Counted from the first letter of the stretch, positions 1 to 9,254 are shown. The stretch: DNA of 64,000 bases from Glycomyces sp. TRM65418 (GCF_019710475.1 NZ_JAJFAX010000003.1:248001-312000), one strand, 5' to 3'. Translations and numbers: made by a program. The notes: generated by a model from the sequence alone, not told the origin.

Positions 1-1054
1 GCAGCGCCAGGGCCTGCTTCTTCTCCTCCTTGAGCCGGTTGGCGGCCTCGGGGTCGGGGTCGTAGGCCTTCATGTCCTCGGCCGCGGAGACGGCCAGGCG
101 CTGGAACTCGGTGCGCACGGCCCGGACGACGTTGGCGGCGACCAGGGCCTTCCCGGCGGTGGCGACCTTGACCAGGGCCCGCTGCATCCGGCCGATCCCC
201 GACTCCTTCGCCAGGGCCTGGCGGGTGGGGCCGGTGGAGGCGAGCGCGTGCTCGGCGAGCATCGCCGAGACCGGGTAGTGCGGTGCGTGGCGGAAGCGCG
301 GGGCGTGCGCCTCGATCAGGGACCGGTTCTCCTCCATGATCGTGCGCCACCCGGGGTAGGTGTCGGTCTTGGTGAGGGCGAAGACGACGAAGTTGACGCG
401 CTTGGACGCCTCGGAGAGGAAGTCCAGTTCGGTCTTGGCCATGGGGCTGGAGGCGTCGGTGACCATGATGAGGCAGGTGGCGCGGCCGACCGCCTCGAGC
501 GCGATCTGCGCGTGGTCGGGGTCGAGGCCGCCGGTGCCGGGGGTGTCGACCACGGACATGTGCTTGAGCAGCGCCGACGGGTGCCCCACCAGCATGCGCC
601 GCGGCGGCACCATCCCGGGCGGCATGGTGCCCAGGCGGGTCGCCCAGTTGCGCAGGTCGCCCACGCCCAGGAGCATCGGGTCGGCGGCGCCGGGCTGCCA
701 GGCGCGCACCGAGGCCTGCTCGGCGTACGCGAACTCCAGGTAGGCGGTGGTCGCGACCTGCGCGTCCACCGGCGACAGGCCCGGCATGCCCAGCAGAGCG
801 TTGACGAGGGAGGACTTGCCGCGCTTGGTCTCGCCGACGACGACGGCGACGGGCTTCTCGGGCTGCCAGCGGGCGACTTCGTCGACTTCGGCGGCGGCCT
901 TGGCGTCGACGGTCCGCAGCGAGGCGTTGCCGGCCTTGGCGGCCTTGACGCACAGCTTGTGGATCTGCGCGGCCGGGTTCGGCTTCGGGGCGGCCTTCTT
1001 CGCGGGCGCCGGCTTCGCGGCGGGCGGGGACGCGGGAGCGGTGGTGTCGGTCAT
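1..1054 (-). CDS. Dynamin-like GTPase, IniA/IniC type (3' end outside window)
   Basis: Only the first 351 codons are present; the gene runs off base 1. After an Ala/Pro/Lys-rich N-terminus of about 60 residues comes a large GTPase domain. The P-loop GETKRGKS is at residues 74-81, followed by a G2 region with ATT, a G3 DTPG inside VVDTPGTGG, and a G4 TKTD. Family members are membrane-remodelling bacterial dynamins. The ATG lies inside the stop of the preceding GrpE-like gene (ATGA overlap), so the two are translationally coupled. The second GTPase at 1643-3133 makes this a dynamin pair, which in known bacterial cases work as partners. The specific role is not visible from sequence. Confidence 0.85.
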   Translation of the reverse strand, partial: MTDTTAPASPPAAKPAPAKKAAPKPNPAAQIHKLCVKAAKAGNASLRTVDAKAAAEVDEVARWQPEKPVAVVVGETKRGKSSLVNALLGMPGLSPVDAQVATTAYLEFAYAEQASVRAWQPGAADPMLLGVGDLRNWATRLGTMPPGMVPPRRMLVGHPSALLKHMSVVDTPGTGGLDPDHAQIALEAVGRATCLIMVTDASSPMAKTELDFLSEASKRVNFVVFALTKTDTYPGWRTIMEENRSLIEAHAPRFRHAPHYPVSAMLAEHALASTGPTRQALAKESGIGRMQRALVKVATAGKALVAANVVRAVRTEFQRLAVSAAEDMKAYDPDPEAANRLKEEKKQALAL

Positions 1055-1626
1055 GCCCGCACCTGCCCGCGGTAGACGGTGACGATCGGGTGGCGCAGGA
1101 GGCGGCCGCGGTCGGTGTACCCGGGGGTCTCGGTGCGGGCGATGATGCCGTCCTCGGCGGGGGATCCGGCGGCGATGACCGACCCCGCCTCGTGCACGGA
1201 CGGGTCGAACCGCTGCCCCGTGGCGTCCACTTGGGACACGCCGACGCGGGCGAACGCGCCGTCCAGGTGCTGCGCCAGCGCCGGGGAGGTGGCGCGGTCG
1301 CGCATCCAGATGCACGCGTCGACCAGGACGGTCCGGTCGGCCATGACCTGCGCGGCGCGGGCCGGCTCGGTCAGCTGCCCCACCGGGATCGGCCCCGTGC
1401 CGGGCCCGGGGGCAGGCGTGAGCGGGGGGACCGCCGGCGACCGGGGCGCCTGCGGTGCGATCGACCGTCCGGTCAGGACGGCGACGACGGCGGTTATGAC
1501 GACCGACCCGGCCGCGACGGCCAGGGTCACCGGATCGAACCCGCCGGTGAGGAACACCGCGCCAAGGGCGGCGGCGGCGAGGCCCACCAAGGCCCCCACC
1601 AGCGGTCCGCCGAGTCGAATCGTCAC
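1051..1626 (-). CDS. Membrane-anchored GrpE-like nucleotide exchange factor
   Basis: 191 aa. Two hydrophobic segments near residues 6-25 and 31-50 should place it in the membrane. The C-terminal half carries the GrpE beta-domain signature: FDPSVHEAGS followed by GYTDRGRLLRHPIVTVYRG. GrpE proteins release ADP from Hsp70, but no DnaK or DnaJ gene is visible; an Hsp70 gene could lie beyond base 1. The GTG start is chosen because GAGGAGAG lies 4-11 nt before it and because it leaves 16 nt after the upstream stop; an ATG at 1677 would overlap that gene. The usual long GrpE coiled coil is missing, so it is a shortened variant. Confidence 0.75.
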   Translation of the reverse strand: MTIRLGGPLVGALVGLAAAALGAVFLTGGFDPVTLAVAAGSVVITAVVAVLTGRSIAPQAPRSPAVPPLTPAPGPGTGPIPVGQLTEPARAAQVMADRTVLVDACIWMRDRATSPALAQHLDGAFARVGVSQVDATGQRFDPSVHEAGSVIAAGSPAEDGIIARTETPGYTDRGRLLRHPIVTVYRGQVRA

Positions 1627-1642
1627 AATGCTCTCCTCATGT

Positions 1643-3133
1643 CTAGCCGAGTCTCTGGGCGAGTAGATGGAAACCACGATGCACCACGTTCGCCACCCGG
1701 GCCTGGGCCGGTGTGGCCCCGCCGTTGGCGAAGGCCCGCCAGCGCGCGGCCGCCTCGATGGCGGCGCGGCGCAGCTGCGGCCGGGGGGCGTCGGGCATGC
1801 CGAGGACGACGCCGGCGTCGTCGGTCAGGGCCAGGCGGGCCACTTCGGCCTCCATGGCCTCGGGCAGGGCGACCTGCCCGGTCGTGACCTGGGCGGCGGC
1901 CTCCAGCAGCGGCAGGCGGTGGTATTCGGGGCGGGCCACGATCGACTCGACCGCGCCGCGCAGCAGGTCCCGGTCGGCGGCGGGCCCGGAGGCGGCGGCC
2001 GCGTCGAGCCGCGCCAGCGCCCACCCGGCCTTGATGACGTCCGCGCGGACCCCGAAGATCTGGTGCAGCGTCGTGCGCAGCCGCGGGAACCCCGAGGCCG
2101 CGAACAGCAACCGCACCAGCTCGCCCGTCGCCAGGTGCGGGTTGGCGCTCAGATGGGCGATGGCGAAGTGGATGCCGTACAGGTCCAGCCGCTCCAGCAG
2201 CCGCTGCCGCTGCTGCCGGTCGACCGGGCCCTCGGTGTTCAAGAACAGGCCCGCGGAGGCGAGCATGAGCGCCCGCTTGTCCTCGTCCAGGCCCGCGAGC
2301 GTGCGCAGCGCCTCGCAGTCGGCGGCGGTCAGGAGCCCGGCCTCGGCGGTCTCGGCCAGCAGCCCCACGACCGGCACGACGTCGCAGACGGTGCGGCGCA
2401 GGATCGCGCCCTGGTCGGCCGCGATCGGCCCGGCCACCGGCCACGGGTCCTGACCGGGCCCGGGCGCGAGCTTGTCGGCCTTGTTGTACAGCCCCAACGC
2501 GTTCATCGGCGACGACGACAGCTGCTGCGACGCCTTCGCGAACGCCTCCAACGCCTCCACGTCGTCGGCGCGGACCTGCTGGGTGAACACGTAGATGATC
2601 GCCTCGGCCGATTCGACCGCGGCGCGCGAGTCGTCGTCGACGTCCTCGGCGATCGGCGCGGCGAACAGCATCTCGCGGGCCGCATCGGAGATCTCGGTGT
2701 TCACCGACTGCAGACCCGGCGTGTCGACCACGATCAGATCCCGCAGCCGGTCCGAGGACAGCTGCACGTCGATCATCGCGGCCTCGTCGGCCGGGATCGG
2801 CAGCATCGTCGGGATCATCCCGGCCGCGTCGAGCGGGACGGCGTGCTTGGTCCCGTTGCGGGCGATGACGTCGATGCGGTCGGCCGGGCCGTACCGGAAC
2901 TGCGTCACCACACGGGTGCACTCCCCGGCCGCGGTAGGGGCGACACGCCGGCCGATGAGGGCGTTGACCAGGGTGGACTTGCCGGCCTTGAGCCGGCCGG
3001 CGACCGCGACGCGCAGCGGCTGCCCGAGCCGGGACGCCACCTCCTCGACCACGGGACGAGACGCAGGACTGACCTTCGCGGCCAGTTCCTCGCACATGCT
3101 CGCCACGCTCGTGGTGAGTTGCCCTGCCACCAT
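1643..3133 (-). CDS. Dynamin-like GTPase, second of pair
   Basis: 496 aa. The G1 P-loop GRLKAGKST is at residues 46-54, a G2 threonine near 73, G3 VVDTPG near 135-140 and G4 YNKAD near 216-220; a long helical stalk-like region follows. This is the order expected of a bacterial dynamin-like protein (IniA, LeoA, DynA type). It is the first gene of a minus-strand operon with the GrpE-like gene and the other GTPase. The ATG at 3133 was preferred over ATGs at 3220 and 3346 because it gives the usual short N-terminus before the P-loop; the Shine-Dalgarno is weak (GGAGAGG, about 15 nt away). It diverges from the LAL regulator, a plausible controller. Confidence 0.85.
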   Translation of the reverse strand: MVAGQLTTSVASMCEELAAKVSPASRPVVEEVASRLGQPLRVAVAGRLKAGKSTLVNALIGRRVAPTAAGECTRVVTQFRYGPADRIDVIARNGTKHAVPLDAAGMIPTMLPIPADEAAMIDVQLSSDRLRDLIVVDTPGLQSVNTEISDAAREMLFAAPIAEDVDDDSRAAVESAEAIIYVFTQQVRADDVEALEAFAKASQQLSSSPMNALGLYNKADKLAPGPGQDPWPVAGPIAADQGAILRRTVCDVVPVVGLLAETAEAGLLTAADCEALRTLAGLDEDKRALMLASAGLFLNTEGPVDRQQRQRLLERLDLYGIHFAIAHLSANPHLATGELVRLLFAASGFPRLRTTLHQIFGVRADVIKAGWALARLDAAAASGPAADRDLLRGAVESIVARPEYHRLPLLEAAAQVTTGQVALPEAMEAEVARLALTDDAGVVLGMPDAPRPQLRRAAIEAAARWRAFANGGATPAQARVANVVHRGFHLLAQRLG

Positions 3134-3312
3134 AACTGCTGCGTCCGCCCTCTCCGTCGGTTCCTTCGGCGCCGCCGCCGACGACGCCGGTCTGCGGCAT
3201 CGAAGGTTCCGCAATATCATGAGAGGCGTCGGCGATCCGTCGACAACACGACGATACAAACCGCAGCCGCCTGGCCGCCTCCCCCATTCGTGCCACAGCG
3301 TTAGGAGCCCCC

Positions 3313-5754
3313 TTGGCCGCCCCGCCGCCCAGCCCCGGTCTGGCACCCCGTGCCGCCGCGGCGCCCACCGCCGGCGCCGTCCACGACCGCGACGACGCCC
3401 TGCGCGCCATGGCGGGATCGCTGGCGGGCCCGGGCCTGGTGGTCGTCACCGGCCCGCCCGGGAGCGGTCGCACCCGCCTCCTGGAACGCCTCGCGCGCGC
3501 CTCCAAGCGCCCCGTCCACCTCGGCGGCGGCCTCGCGACGCTCTCGAGCGCCCCGGCCCTCGCCTTGGAACGCGCCACGCGCGCCCGCATGCCCGCCGAC
3601 GACCTGCCGCTGCTGGCCGAGGCCGTCTACTCCCGCACCCGCGGGGGCCTGCTCATCATCGACGACCTGCAATGGTGCGACGCCGCCACGCTCGCGGTGC
3701 TCCCGGTCCTGGCCGAGCGCCTCCCGGTCGCCGCCGCCCTGCGCACCCCCAACCGCATCGGCGACGACGCCCTGGTCCGCCTCCTCGCCGACGCCACCGT
3801 CGTCCCCGTCCCGGACCTGACCGACGCCGAAGCGGCCCGGCTCGTCGCCGACGTCGCCCCCGCGCTCCCGCCGGCCCGGGCCGCCGCGCTCGCCGTCCGC
3901 GCCGGCGGCAACCCGCTCGCGCTCACCGCCCTGGCCAAACGCGCCGCCCACACCGAACCCGGCAGCGCCGACCTCGACCTCACCACCCCCGGGGACCCGG
4001 CCGCGGCCGCGGCGGCGGCCATCAGCGACCTGCCCCGCGCCGGCCGCACCGCGCTGGCCGCGCTCGGCCTGCTCGGCCGGCCCGCCCACCCCAGCCTCCT
4101 CGGGGACGGGGCCGCCGTCCTGGCCGAAGCCGGACTCGCGATCGCCGAAGGCCCCTACCTGCGGGCCGCCAGCCCGTGGATGGCCGAGGTCGCCGCCGGC
4201 ATCCTCGACCCCGAGGCGCGCCGGCAGATGCACGAACGCCTCGCCGAAGCCACAGTCGGCGTCGAATCGGCCCGCCACGCCCGCGCCGCCGGACTCGACG
4301 ACCTGGCCCTGCGAGCCGCGCTCGACGCCGCAGCCGCCGCCGACGCCGCCCCCCAGGCCCGCGCCGAAGCGCTCCTGCTCGCCGCCGACCTCGACCCGGT
4401 CCACGCCGTCCCCGCCGCCCGCGCGGCGCTCGCGGCCGGCCGCACCCGCGCCGCCCTCGCCGTCCTCGACCACGCCCCCGACACCGACCCCGAGGCCGCC
4501 CTCGCGCGCGCCTGGGCGCTCCTGGCCCTCGGCGAGACCGCCCAGGCCCGCACCGCCCTCCACACCGCCCCCGCCGGGCCCGAGACCGACCAGCTGCGGC
4601 TGCTGTGCGCCCCGCCCGCCGAACGCGCCGCCCTCGCCGCGGCCCTCCTCACCGCCTACCCCGACCTCGACCACCCCGGGCTCGCCGCGGCCCTGGCCGG
4701 CGACGACCCGGACGCGCTCGCGCACGCCGAGGCCCTCGCCCGCGACGCCGGGGACACCACGACCGCCGCCTGGTGCGCGTGGTCGCGGGTCATCGCGCTC
4801 GCGGACGCGGCCCGCCTGGTCGAGGCCGAAGCGGTCGCCCACGAGGCGGCCGACCGGGCCGGGGCCGAAGGCGCCTACTCGTGGCAGACGCGGTTCCTCG
4901 CCGCCGCCGCGTGGTGCCTGGTGCTGTCGGGCACCGGGCTCGACAACGTCATCGCCGCCGCCCAGTCCCTCGCCGACCACGCGCTCCCGGCGGTCGCGGA
5001 CACGCTCATCGACGCCGCGATCGCCCTCGCCGAAGCCGACACCGGCGCGCTCGGCGCCGCCCGCGCCCGCTTGGCGCGGCTGCGCGACGCCCCCGCGGCG
5101 CTCGAAGGGCTCGTCGCCTGGCTGGAGCACGAGACCGCCTGGCTCGACGGCCAGCCCGGCCCCGAGGCCCCCGAGTCCCGCCCCGGCCTGGTCGGCGGGC
5201 TCGCGCACATCACCGGCCGGTGGATCGCCTACGACACCGGCACCGAACCGGTCGCGGCCGACCCGACCCCGTGGCCGGCGCCGGTGGCCTCGACGCTCGC
5301 GGCCTGGGACAAGGCCGCGCCGGGCCCGTTCGCGCAGGCCGCGTCCGCCTGGGACGGGCTGGCCGCCCGCGAGCAGGTCCGCTGCCTGCTGGCCCTGGCC
5401 GCCCACTCCGGGGACCCGCAGGCCGCCGTCGCCGCCCTCGAGGCGGCCGAGCGGATCGCCGACGAGCACGGCCTCATCGTCCTCGCCGGGCGCGCCCGCC
5501 GCGGCCTGCGCAAGCACGACGTGCGCCGCGACCGCCGCTCGGCGCGCGGCGGCGGGGGACTGACCGACCGCGAGAGCGAAGTCCTGCGGCACGTCGCCGC
5601 CGGGCATCCCTCACGGCGGATCGCCGAGATCCTCGGGATCACCGCCGAGACCGTGGAGACCCACATCCGCTCCGGCATGCGCAAACTCGGCGCCAAGACC
5701 CGCACCGAAGCGGCCGTGCTCCTGACGGCGTCCCTCGAAGGCGGTGAGGCGTGA
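3313..5754 (+). CDS. LAL-family ATPase with C-terminal LuxR HTH
   Basis: 813 aa. An N-terminal NTPase domain has a Walker A-like GPPGSGRT at residues 47-54 and a Walker B GGLLIIDD near 111-118. A long alanine-rich, TPR-like helical middle follows, then a LuxR HTH over the last ~60 residues (LTDRESEVLRHVAAGH ... ETVETHIRSGMRKL). The invariant Walker A lysine is arginine, so ATP hydrolysis may be altered. Start is TTG with AGGAG 5 nt upstream. It diverges from the dynamin operon and overlaps the small HTH gene that follows, suggesting that both regulate the neighbouring operon. The inducing signal is unknown. Confidence 0.85.
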   Translation: MAAPPPSPGLAPRAAAAPTAGAVHDRDDALRAMAGSLAGPGLVVVTGPPGSGRTRLLERLARASKRPVHLGGGLATLSSAPALALERATRARMPADDLPLLAEAVYSRTRGGLLIIDDLQWCDAATLAVLPVLAERLPVAAALRTPNRIGDDALVRLLADATVVPVPDLTDAEAARLVADVAPALPPARAAALAVRAGGNPLALTALAKRAAHTEPGSADLDLTTPGDPAAAAAAAISDLPRAGRTALAALGLLGRPAHPSLLGDGAAVLAEAGLAIAEGPYLRAASPWMAEVAAGILDPEARRQMHERLAEATVGVESARHARAAGLDDLALRAALDAAAAADAAPQARAEALLLAADLDPVHAVPAARAALAAGRTRAALAVLDHAPDTDPEAALARAWALLALGETAQARTALHTAPAGPETDQLRLLCAPPAERAALAAALLTAYPDLDHPGLAAALAGDDPDALAHAEALARDAGDTTTAAWCAWSRVIALADAARLVEAEAVAHEAADRAGAEGAYSWQTRFLAAAAWCLVLSGTGLDNVIAAAQSLADHALPAVADTLIDAAIALAEADTGALGAARARLARLRDAPAALEGLVAWLEHETAWLDGQPGPEAPESRPGLVGGLAHITGRWIAYDTGTEPVAADPTPWPAPVASTLAAWDKAAPGPFAQAASAWDGLAAREQVRCLLALAAHSGDPQAAVAALEAAERIADEHGLIVLAGRARRGLRKHDVRRDRRSARGGGGLTDRESEVLRHVAAGHPSRRIAEILGITAETVETHIRSGMRKLGAKTRTEAAVLLTASLEGGEA

Positions 5755-6266
5755 TGGGCGAGCAGGTGCCGCTGCACGTCGTCGCCGCCGCAGGCGACGC
5801 GGACGCGATCGTGCGCCGCTGCGCCGCGGCCGGATGGGCCGCCCACCGCGGCTTCGCGCTCCTGGAGCCGGCGTGGGACCTGGCCGAGCGGCGCCTGGTG
5901 TGCCACGGGCAGGTCACCGACGACCACACCGCCTCCCAGGCGGTGCACGCGGCCGCCCGCGGGGCGGGCATCGTGGCGGTGGCGACCGGGGCGCTCGCCC
6001 TGACGCTGGCGGCGGACCTGCGCCGCGTCGGCCCCCTCGGGCTGACCCCGGGCAAGGCCGAAGCGGCCGACGGCCTCGACCTGGACGCCGAGCAGCGGGC
6101 CCTGCTGGGGCGCTTGGCGGCGGGGTCGACGATCGCGGCGGCCGCGGAGGCCGAATTCGTGTCCCTGCGCACGGCCAACCGCCGCATCGCCGCGGCCCGG
6201 CAATCCCTCGGCGTCAAGACCACCCGCGAAGCGGTCATGATCTACATCAAGCACGCCCGCGACTAG
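5754..6266 (+). CDS. Small LuxR-type HTH protein
   Basis: 170 aa. The N-terminal ~100 residues match no domain I recognise. The C-terminal ~60 residues look like a GerE/LuxR HTH (LDAEQRALLGRLAAG, then SLRTANRRIAAARQSLGVKT). The ATG overlaps the TGA of the LAL gene by one base, with GGTGAG 5 nt before it; a GTG at 5751 is an alternative. Tight coupling implies matched amounts of the two regulators. The N-terminus has no visible receiver or ligand-pocket motif. It may act as a co-regulator of the divergent dynamin operon; that is inference. Confidence 0.7.
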   Translation: MGEQVPLHVVAAAGDADAIVRRCAAAGWAAHRGFALLEPAWDLAERRLVCHGQVTDDHTASQAVHAAARGAGIVAVATGALALTLAADLRRVGPLGLTPGKAEAADGLDLDAEQRALLGRLAAGSTIAAAAEAEFVSLRTANRRIAAARQSLGVKTTREAVMIYIKHARD

Positions 6267-6375
6267 CGACGCCCGGCAAGGCGCCCGCTGCGAACACCGC
6301 GCTCCGGCTGACACGGGGCGGCCTTCGGGTGACAATGGCGCGAGAACCTGGGAACAACGAGCCCTGGAGGGCAGC

Positions 6376-6582
6376 ATGAGCTGGGCACCGGTACTGGTCA
6401 GGGGCGACCGTCGCGTGTACGTCGGCCCCGGCGGCGACGTCGTCGAACTCCCGCAGGAGGCCGAGCGGTTCACCACCCGGGAAGACGCCCTCCAGCGCGC
6501 CATCGAAGCGCGAGACGAGGAGCAGGCCCGAGGCGGGCACGGCGAGGCGGCGGTCGACGTGGAGGCCGAGGAAGTCGAGTGA
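6376..6582 (+). CDS. Small acidic hypothetical protein
   Basis: 68 aa, not recognised. The first half reads as short beta strands (RGDRRVYVGPGGDVVELPQ); the second half is a charged helix ending in an acidic run (VDVEAEEVE). GGAGGG lies 5 nt before the ATG, and third-position GC is as high as in neighbouring genes, so it is probably translated. It stands 109 nt after the HTH gene and may be transcribed with it. Confidence 0.55.
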   Translation: MSWAPVLVRGDRRVYVGPGGDVVELPQEAERFTTREDALQRAIEARDEEQARGGHGEAAVDVEAEEVE

Positions 6583-6715
6583 CCGGGCGGCCTCCGCGAG
6601 CCCGGCCCCACCGCCGGGCCACGACGCGCCCGCTCGCGGACACAGCCGGGCCCGGCACGCCTGCGACCAGTCCCTGGCCGGGCGTCCGGGCCCGTCGGCT
6701 CCGCTCCTGCGGCGG

Positions 6716-7405
6716 TTACTTCAGTTCGGCGAGGCGCGCTTCGGCCTCTTCGAGCTGGCGGCGCAGCCGCGAGGCCTCCTCGGCGGCCTCGGAGCGGATC
6801 TTCTCGACCACTTCGGACACGACCTCGGCGACCTCGTCGGAACCCGACGCCTGGCACATCGCCAGCGCCGCCGAGTGCGCGACCTTGGCGCCCTTGACGA
6901 CCGTGCGGGCCCCGCGCGCGGCGGCCACGGTCCACTCGCCGTCCTCATAGCTCAAGGTCACCTGGAGCTCGGGGTGCTTGGCGGCGGCGCGGGGCCGGGC
7001 GGCCTTCTTCTTCGGGGCCGGTGCGGGCTCGGCCGCGGGCGGAGTCGCCTCGGGTGCGGTCACGGGTTTCCTTTCGCTGGCAGCGGGTGCGGTCTTGGGC
7101 GCGGGTTTCGGCTCGGGGTCCTCGGGCAGCAGCCCGGGCCCGGCGGGCGCGTTCGAGCGCTGCCGGGGCGCGCGCCGCGTCCCCTCGCCGGGGGCGGGCA
7201 GGCGCAGTTCGGCGGCCGAGAACGGCAGCTCGTCGGATCCGAAGGCGACGGTCACGAAGTCGTCCACGCCGCGCGGGTCGAGGGCGACGACCTTGCCGGT
7301 GCGGCCGGCGACCTGCCCGGCGGCGTCGGTGAACACCACCTTCGGTTTCTTTCCTTGCGCCAACACCGCTTCGAGGTGCGCGACGTCGGCACTCGACAGT
7401 GACAT
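6716..7405 (-). CDS. Conserved actinobacterial protein, Ala/Pro/Lys linker (DUF6319-like)
   Basis: 229 aa. The N-terminal ~75 residues form a compact domain (SLSSADVAHLEAVLAQGKKP, then KVVFTDAAGQVAGRTGKVVA). A ~75-residue linker rich in Pro, Ala and Lys follows, then a small beta domain (LQVTLSYEDGEWTVAA), and the last ~50 residues are a charged coiled coil. It resembles a protein common in Micromonosporales and Streptomyces that is often left as hypothetical; the DUF6319 name is from memory and should be checked. AAGGAG precedes the ATG by 7 nt; upstream ATGs lack such a site. Function unknown. Confidence 0.65.
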   Translation of the reverse strand: MSLSSADVAHLEAVLAQGKKPKVVFTDAAGQVAGRTGKVVALDPRGVDDFVTVAFGSDELPFSAAELRLPAPGEGTRRAPRQRSNAPAGPGLLPEDPEPKPAPKTAPAASERKPVTAPEATPPAAEPAPAPKKKAARPRAAAKHPELQVTLSYEDGEWTVAAARGARTVVKGAKVAHSAALAMCQASGSDEVAEVVSEVVEKIRSEAAEEASRLRRQLEEAEARLAELK

Positions 7406-7657
7406 CGGGGGCTCCTTCGCAGGTTTCGACAGTAGGGTCTCAGGGGCCGGATGGGACCGGCCGGTGCGTTGCATCCTCCAATACCTACCCCCGGGGTACG
7501 ACACCACCCCGCGCCGAGACCCCCTGAGCGCACCCGCGCGCCGCTGCGCGACCGACCCGCCACCAGCGGTTCCGGCGGCCGGGAATATCGGCTGCGGTTC
7601 AGTCCCGGGCCATGTCGGGTTCCCTCACCCGCCCACCTGGGCCCCTACGCTCCGGTC

Positions 7658-8800
7658 ATGAGAGTCGCACTGGTCACCGAGTCCTTCCCGCCTCAGGTCA
7701 ACGGCGTCGCCCGCTCCGTCGCGCGCGCCGCCGCCCACCTGGCCTCGCGCGGGATCGAACCGGTCGTCATCGCCCCCGCCCCCGGGCCCGGGCCCCGCCC
7801 GACCTTCGACTGGCCCGTCGTCCACGTCCCCTCCGTCAGCCTCCCCGCCTACCGGCACTTCCGCGCCGGCCTGGCCACCCGCGCCCTCGACGAGGCCCTG
7901 GACGCCCACCGGCCCGACGTCGTCCACCTCGCCAGCCCCTTCGGCTACACCGCCCGCGCCGCCGCCTGGGCCGAACGCCGCGGCGTCCCCGCCGTCGCCG
8001 TCTGGCAGACCGACCTGCCCGCCTACACCCGCGCCTACCACCTGACCGCGTTCGAACAGCTCGTGTGGCACCGCCTGCGCTCCATCCACTCCCGCGCCCG
8101 CGTCAACCTCGCCCTGTCCCAGTGCACCGCCGCAGCCCTCGCCGCCCAAGGCATCGGCGGCGTCGCCGTCCTGCCCCACGGCGTCGACACCGACCGCTTC
8201 CACCCCCGCTACCGCGACCAGACCCTCCACGACGCGCTCGCCGCCGACGGGGAACTCCTCGTCGGCTACGTCGGCCGCCTCGCCCGCGAGAAGCAGCTGC
8301 ACTGGCTCACCGACCTCGCCGCCGCCCCCGGGATCCGCCTCGTCATCGCCGGCGACGGACCCCGCCGCCGCGCCCTGGAACGCGCGCTCCCGCAGGCGGC
8401 GTTCCTCGGCGCCCTCCACGGGACCGACCTGTCCCGCCTGTACGCCTCCCTCGACCTGTTCGTCCACACCGGACCGTACGAGACGTTCGGGCAGACCATC
8501 CAGGAAGCCCACGCCTCCGGCGTCCCGGTCGTGGCCGTCGACGCCGGCGGCGCGGCCGAACTGGTCGACCCCGGCGTCGACGGCACCCACTTCCCGCCCG
8601 GCGACCCCGCCGCGCTCGCCGCCACCGTGCAGGCCCTCGCCGACCGCGGCGACCTCCTGCGCCAATGGGGCGAACGCGGCCGCCGCAAAGTGCGGACGCG
8701 CACCTGGGAAGCCGAAGGCGACGCGCTCATCGCGCACTACGAGCGGGCGCTGGCACTCGGGCCCGCCCGAGGGCGGCTCGCCGCCGTCCCCACGGCTTGA
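7658..8800 (+). CDS. GT4-family glycosyltransferase, MgtA/PimB-like mannosyltransferase
   Basis: 380 aa, typical GT-B length. The N-terminus VALVTESFPPQVNGVARSV is the acceptor-side signature of the MgtA/PimB branch. The C-terminal half has LLVGYVGRLAREKQL and the donor-binding EX7E region at TFGQTIQEAHASGVP. Relatives use GDP-mannose on glycolipids at the inner membrane face; donor and acceptor here are not proven. TACGCT lies 6 nt before the ATG with no Shine-Dalgarno, so the mRNA is likely leaderless. Its last 74 bp overlap the convergent membrane-protein gene. Confidence 0.85.
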   Translation: MRVALVTESFPPQVNGVARSVARAAAHLASRGIEPVVIAPAPGPGPRPTFDWPVVHVPSVSLPAYRHFRAGLATRALDEALDAHRPDVVHLASPFGYTARAAAWAERRGVPAVAVWQTDLPAYTRAYHLTAFEQLVWHRLRSIHSRARVNLALSQCTAAALAAQGIGGVAVLPHGVDTDRFHPRYRDQTLHDALAADGELLVGYVGRLAREKQLHWLTDLAAAPGIRLVIAGDGPRRRALERALPQAAFLGALHGTDLSRLYASLDLFVHTGPYETFGQTIQEAHASGVPVVAVDAGGAAELVDPGVDGTHFPPGDPAALAATVQALADRGDLLRQWGERGRRKVRTRTWEAEGDALIAHYERALALGPARGRLAAVPTA

Positions 8801-9254
8801 CGTACGACAACACGACCGCCCCCAGATAGATCGCCGAGGACACGATCGGAGCGGCCAGGATCTGCGAGTCGAGCACCTGCAGACTCGCCGGGTCGAGCGA
8901 GGCCGCGGTCGCGGCCAGGCCCGGCCGCAGCGAGAACACCGTCAGCGCGAACGCGATCGCCGTGGCCACCAGCTTGACCGCGACCCACGTGTACGCCAGG
9001 CTCCACTTGGTGCCCAGCATGAGGACGATCCCGCTGACCAGCGCGATGGCCCCGAACGGGATCGCGAGCGTCCCGGCGAGGGTCGACATGGCGGTCCCGG
9101 CCGCGTACTGCTCGGCCGGGGCCTGCGTGGTCGTGGCCCACACGCCGAGCACCAGCAGGCACAGGCTCAACCCGAGCCAGGCGACGGACGCGGCCACATG
9201 AACGATGATGACGGCCCGGTACGCCGGGCGGCGAAGCTTGAACATGCCCTTCAC
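8727..9254 (-). CDS. Four-helix integral membrane protein (DUF2269-like)
   Basis: About 175 aa with four hydrophobic segments: VIIVHVAASVAWLGLSLCLL, the stretch around IPFGAIALVSGIVLMLG, WVAVKLVATAIAFALTVFSL and a C-terminal one at VSSAIYLGAVVLSYV. The spacing resembles small DUF2269-type membrane proteins, though no catalytic motif is visible. The start is uncertain: GTG at 9254 has GGGGGC four bases upstream, while the ATG at 9245 has no spaced ribosome site. The 3' end overlaps the convergent glycosyltransferase by 74 bp, so one transcript is partly antisense to the other. Confidence 0.65.
   Translation of the reverse strand: MKGMFKLRRPAYRAVIIVHVAASVAWLGLSLCLLVLGVWATTTQAPAEQYAAGTAMSTLAGTLAIPFGAIALVSGIVLMLGTKWSLAYTWVAVKLVATAIAFALTVFSLRPGLAATAASLDPASLQVLDSQILAAPIVSSAIYLGAVVLSYVKPWGRRRAALGRARVPAPARSAR

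Noticed and set aside
2595-5747. 1050-codon plus-strand frame overlapping the LAL gene
   Set aside because: Arg/Pro-rich with no motif, whereas the LAL frame has clear Walker and HTH motifs.
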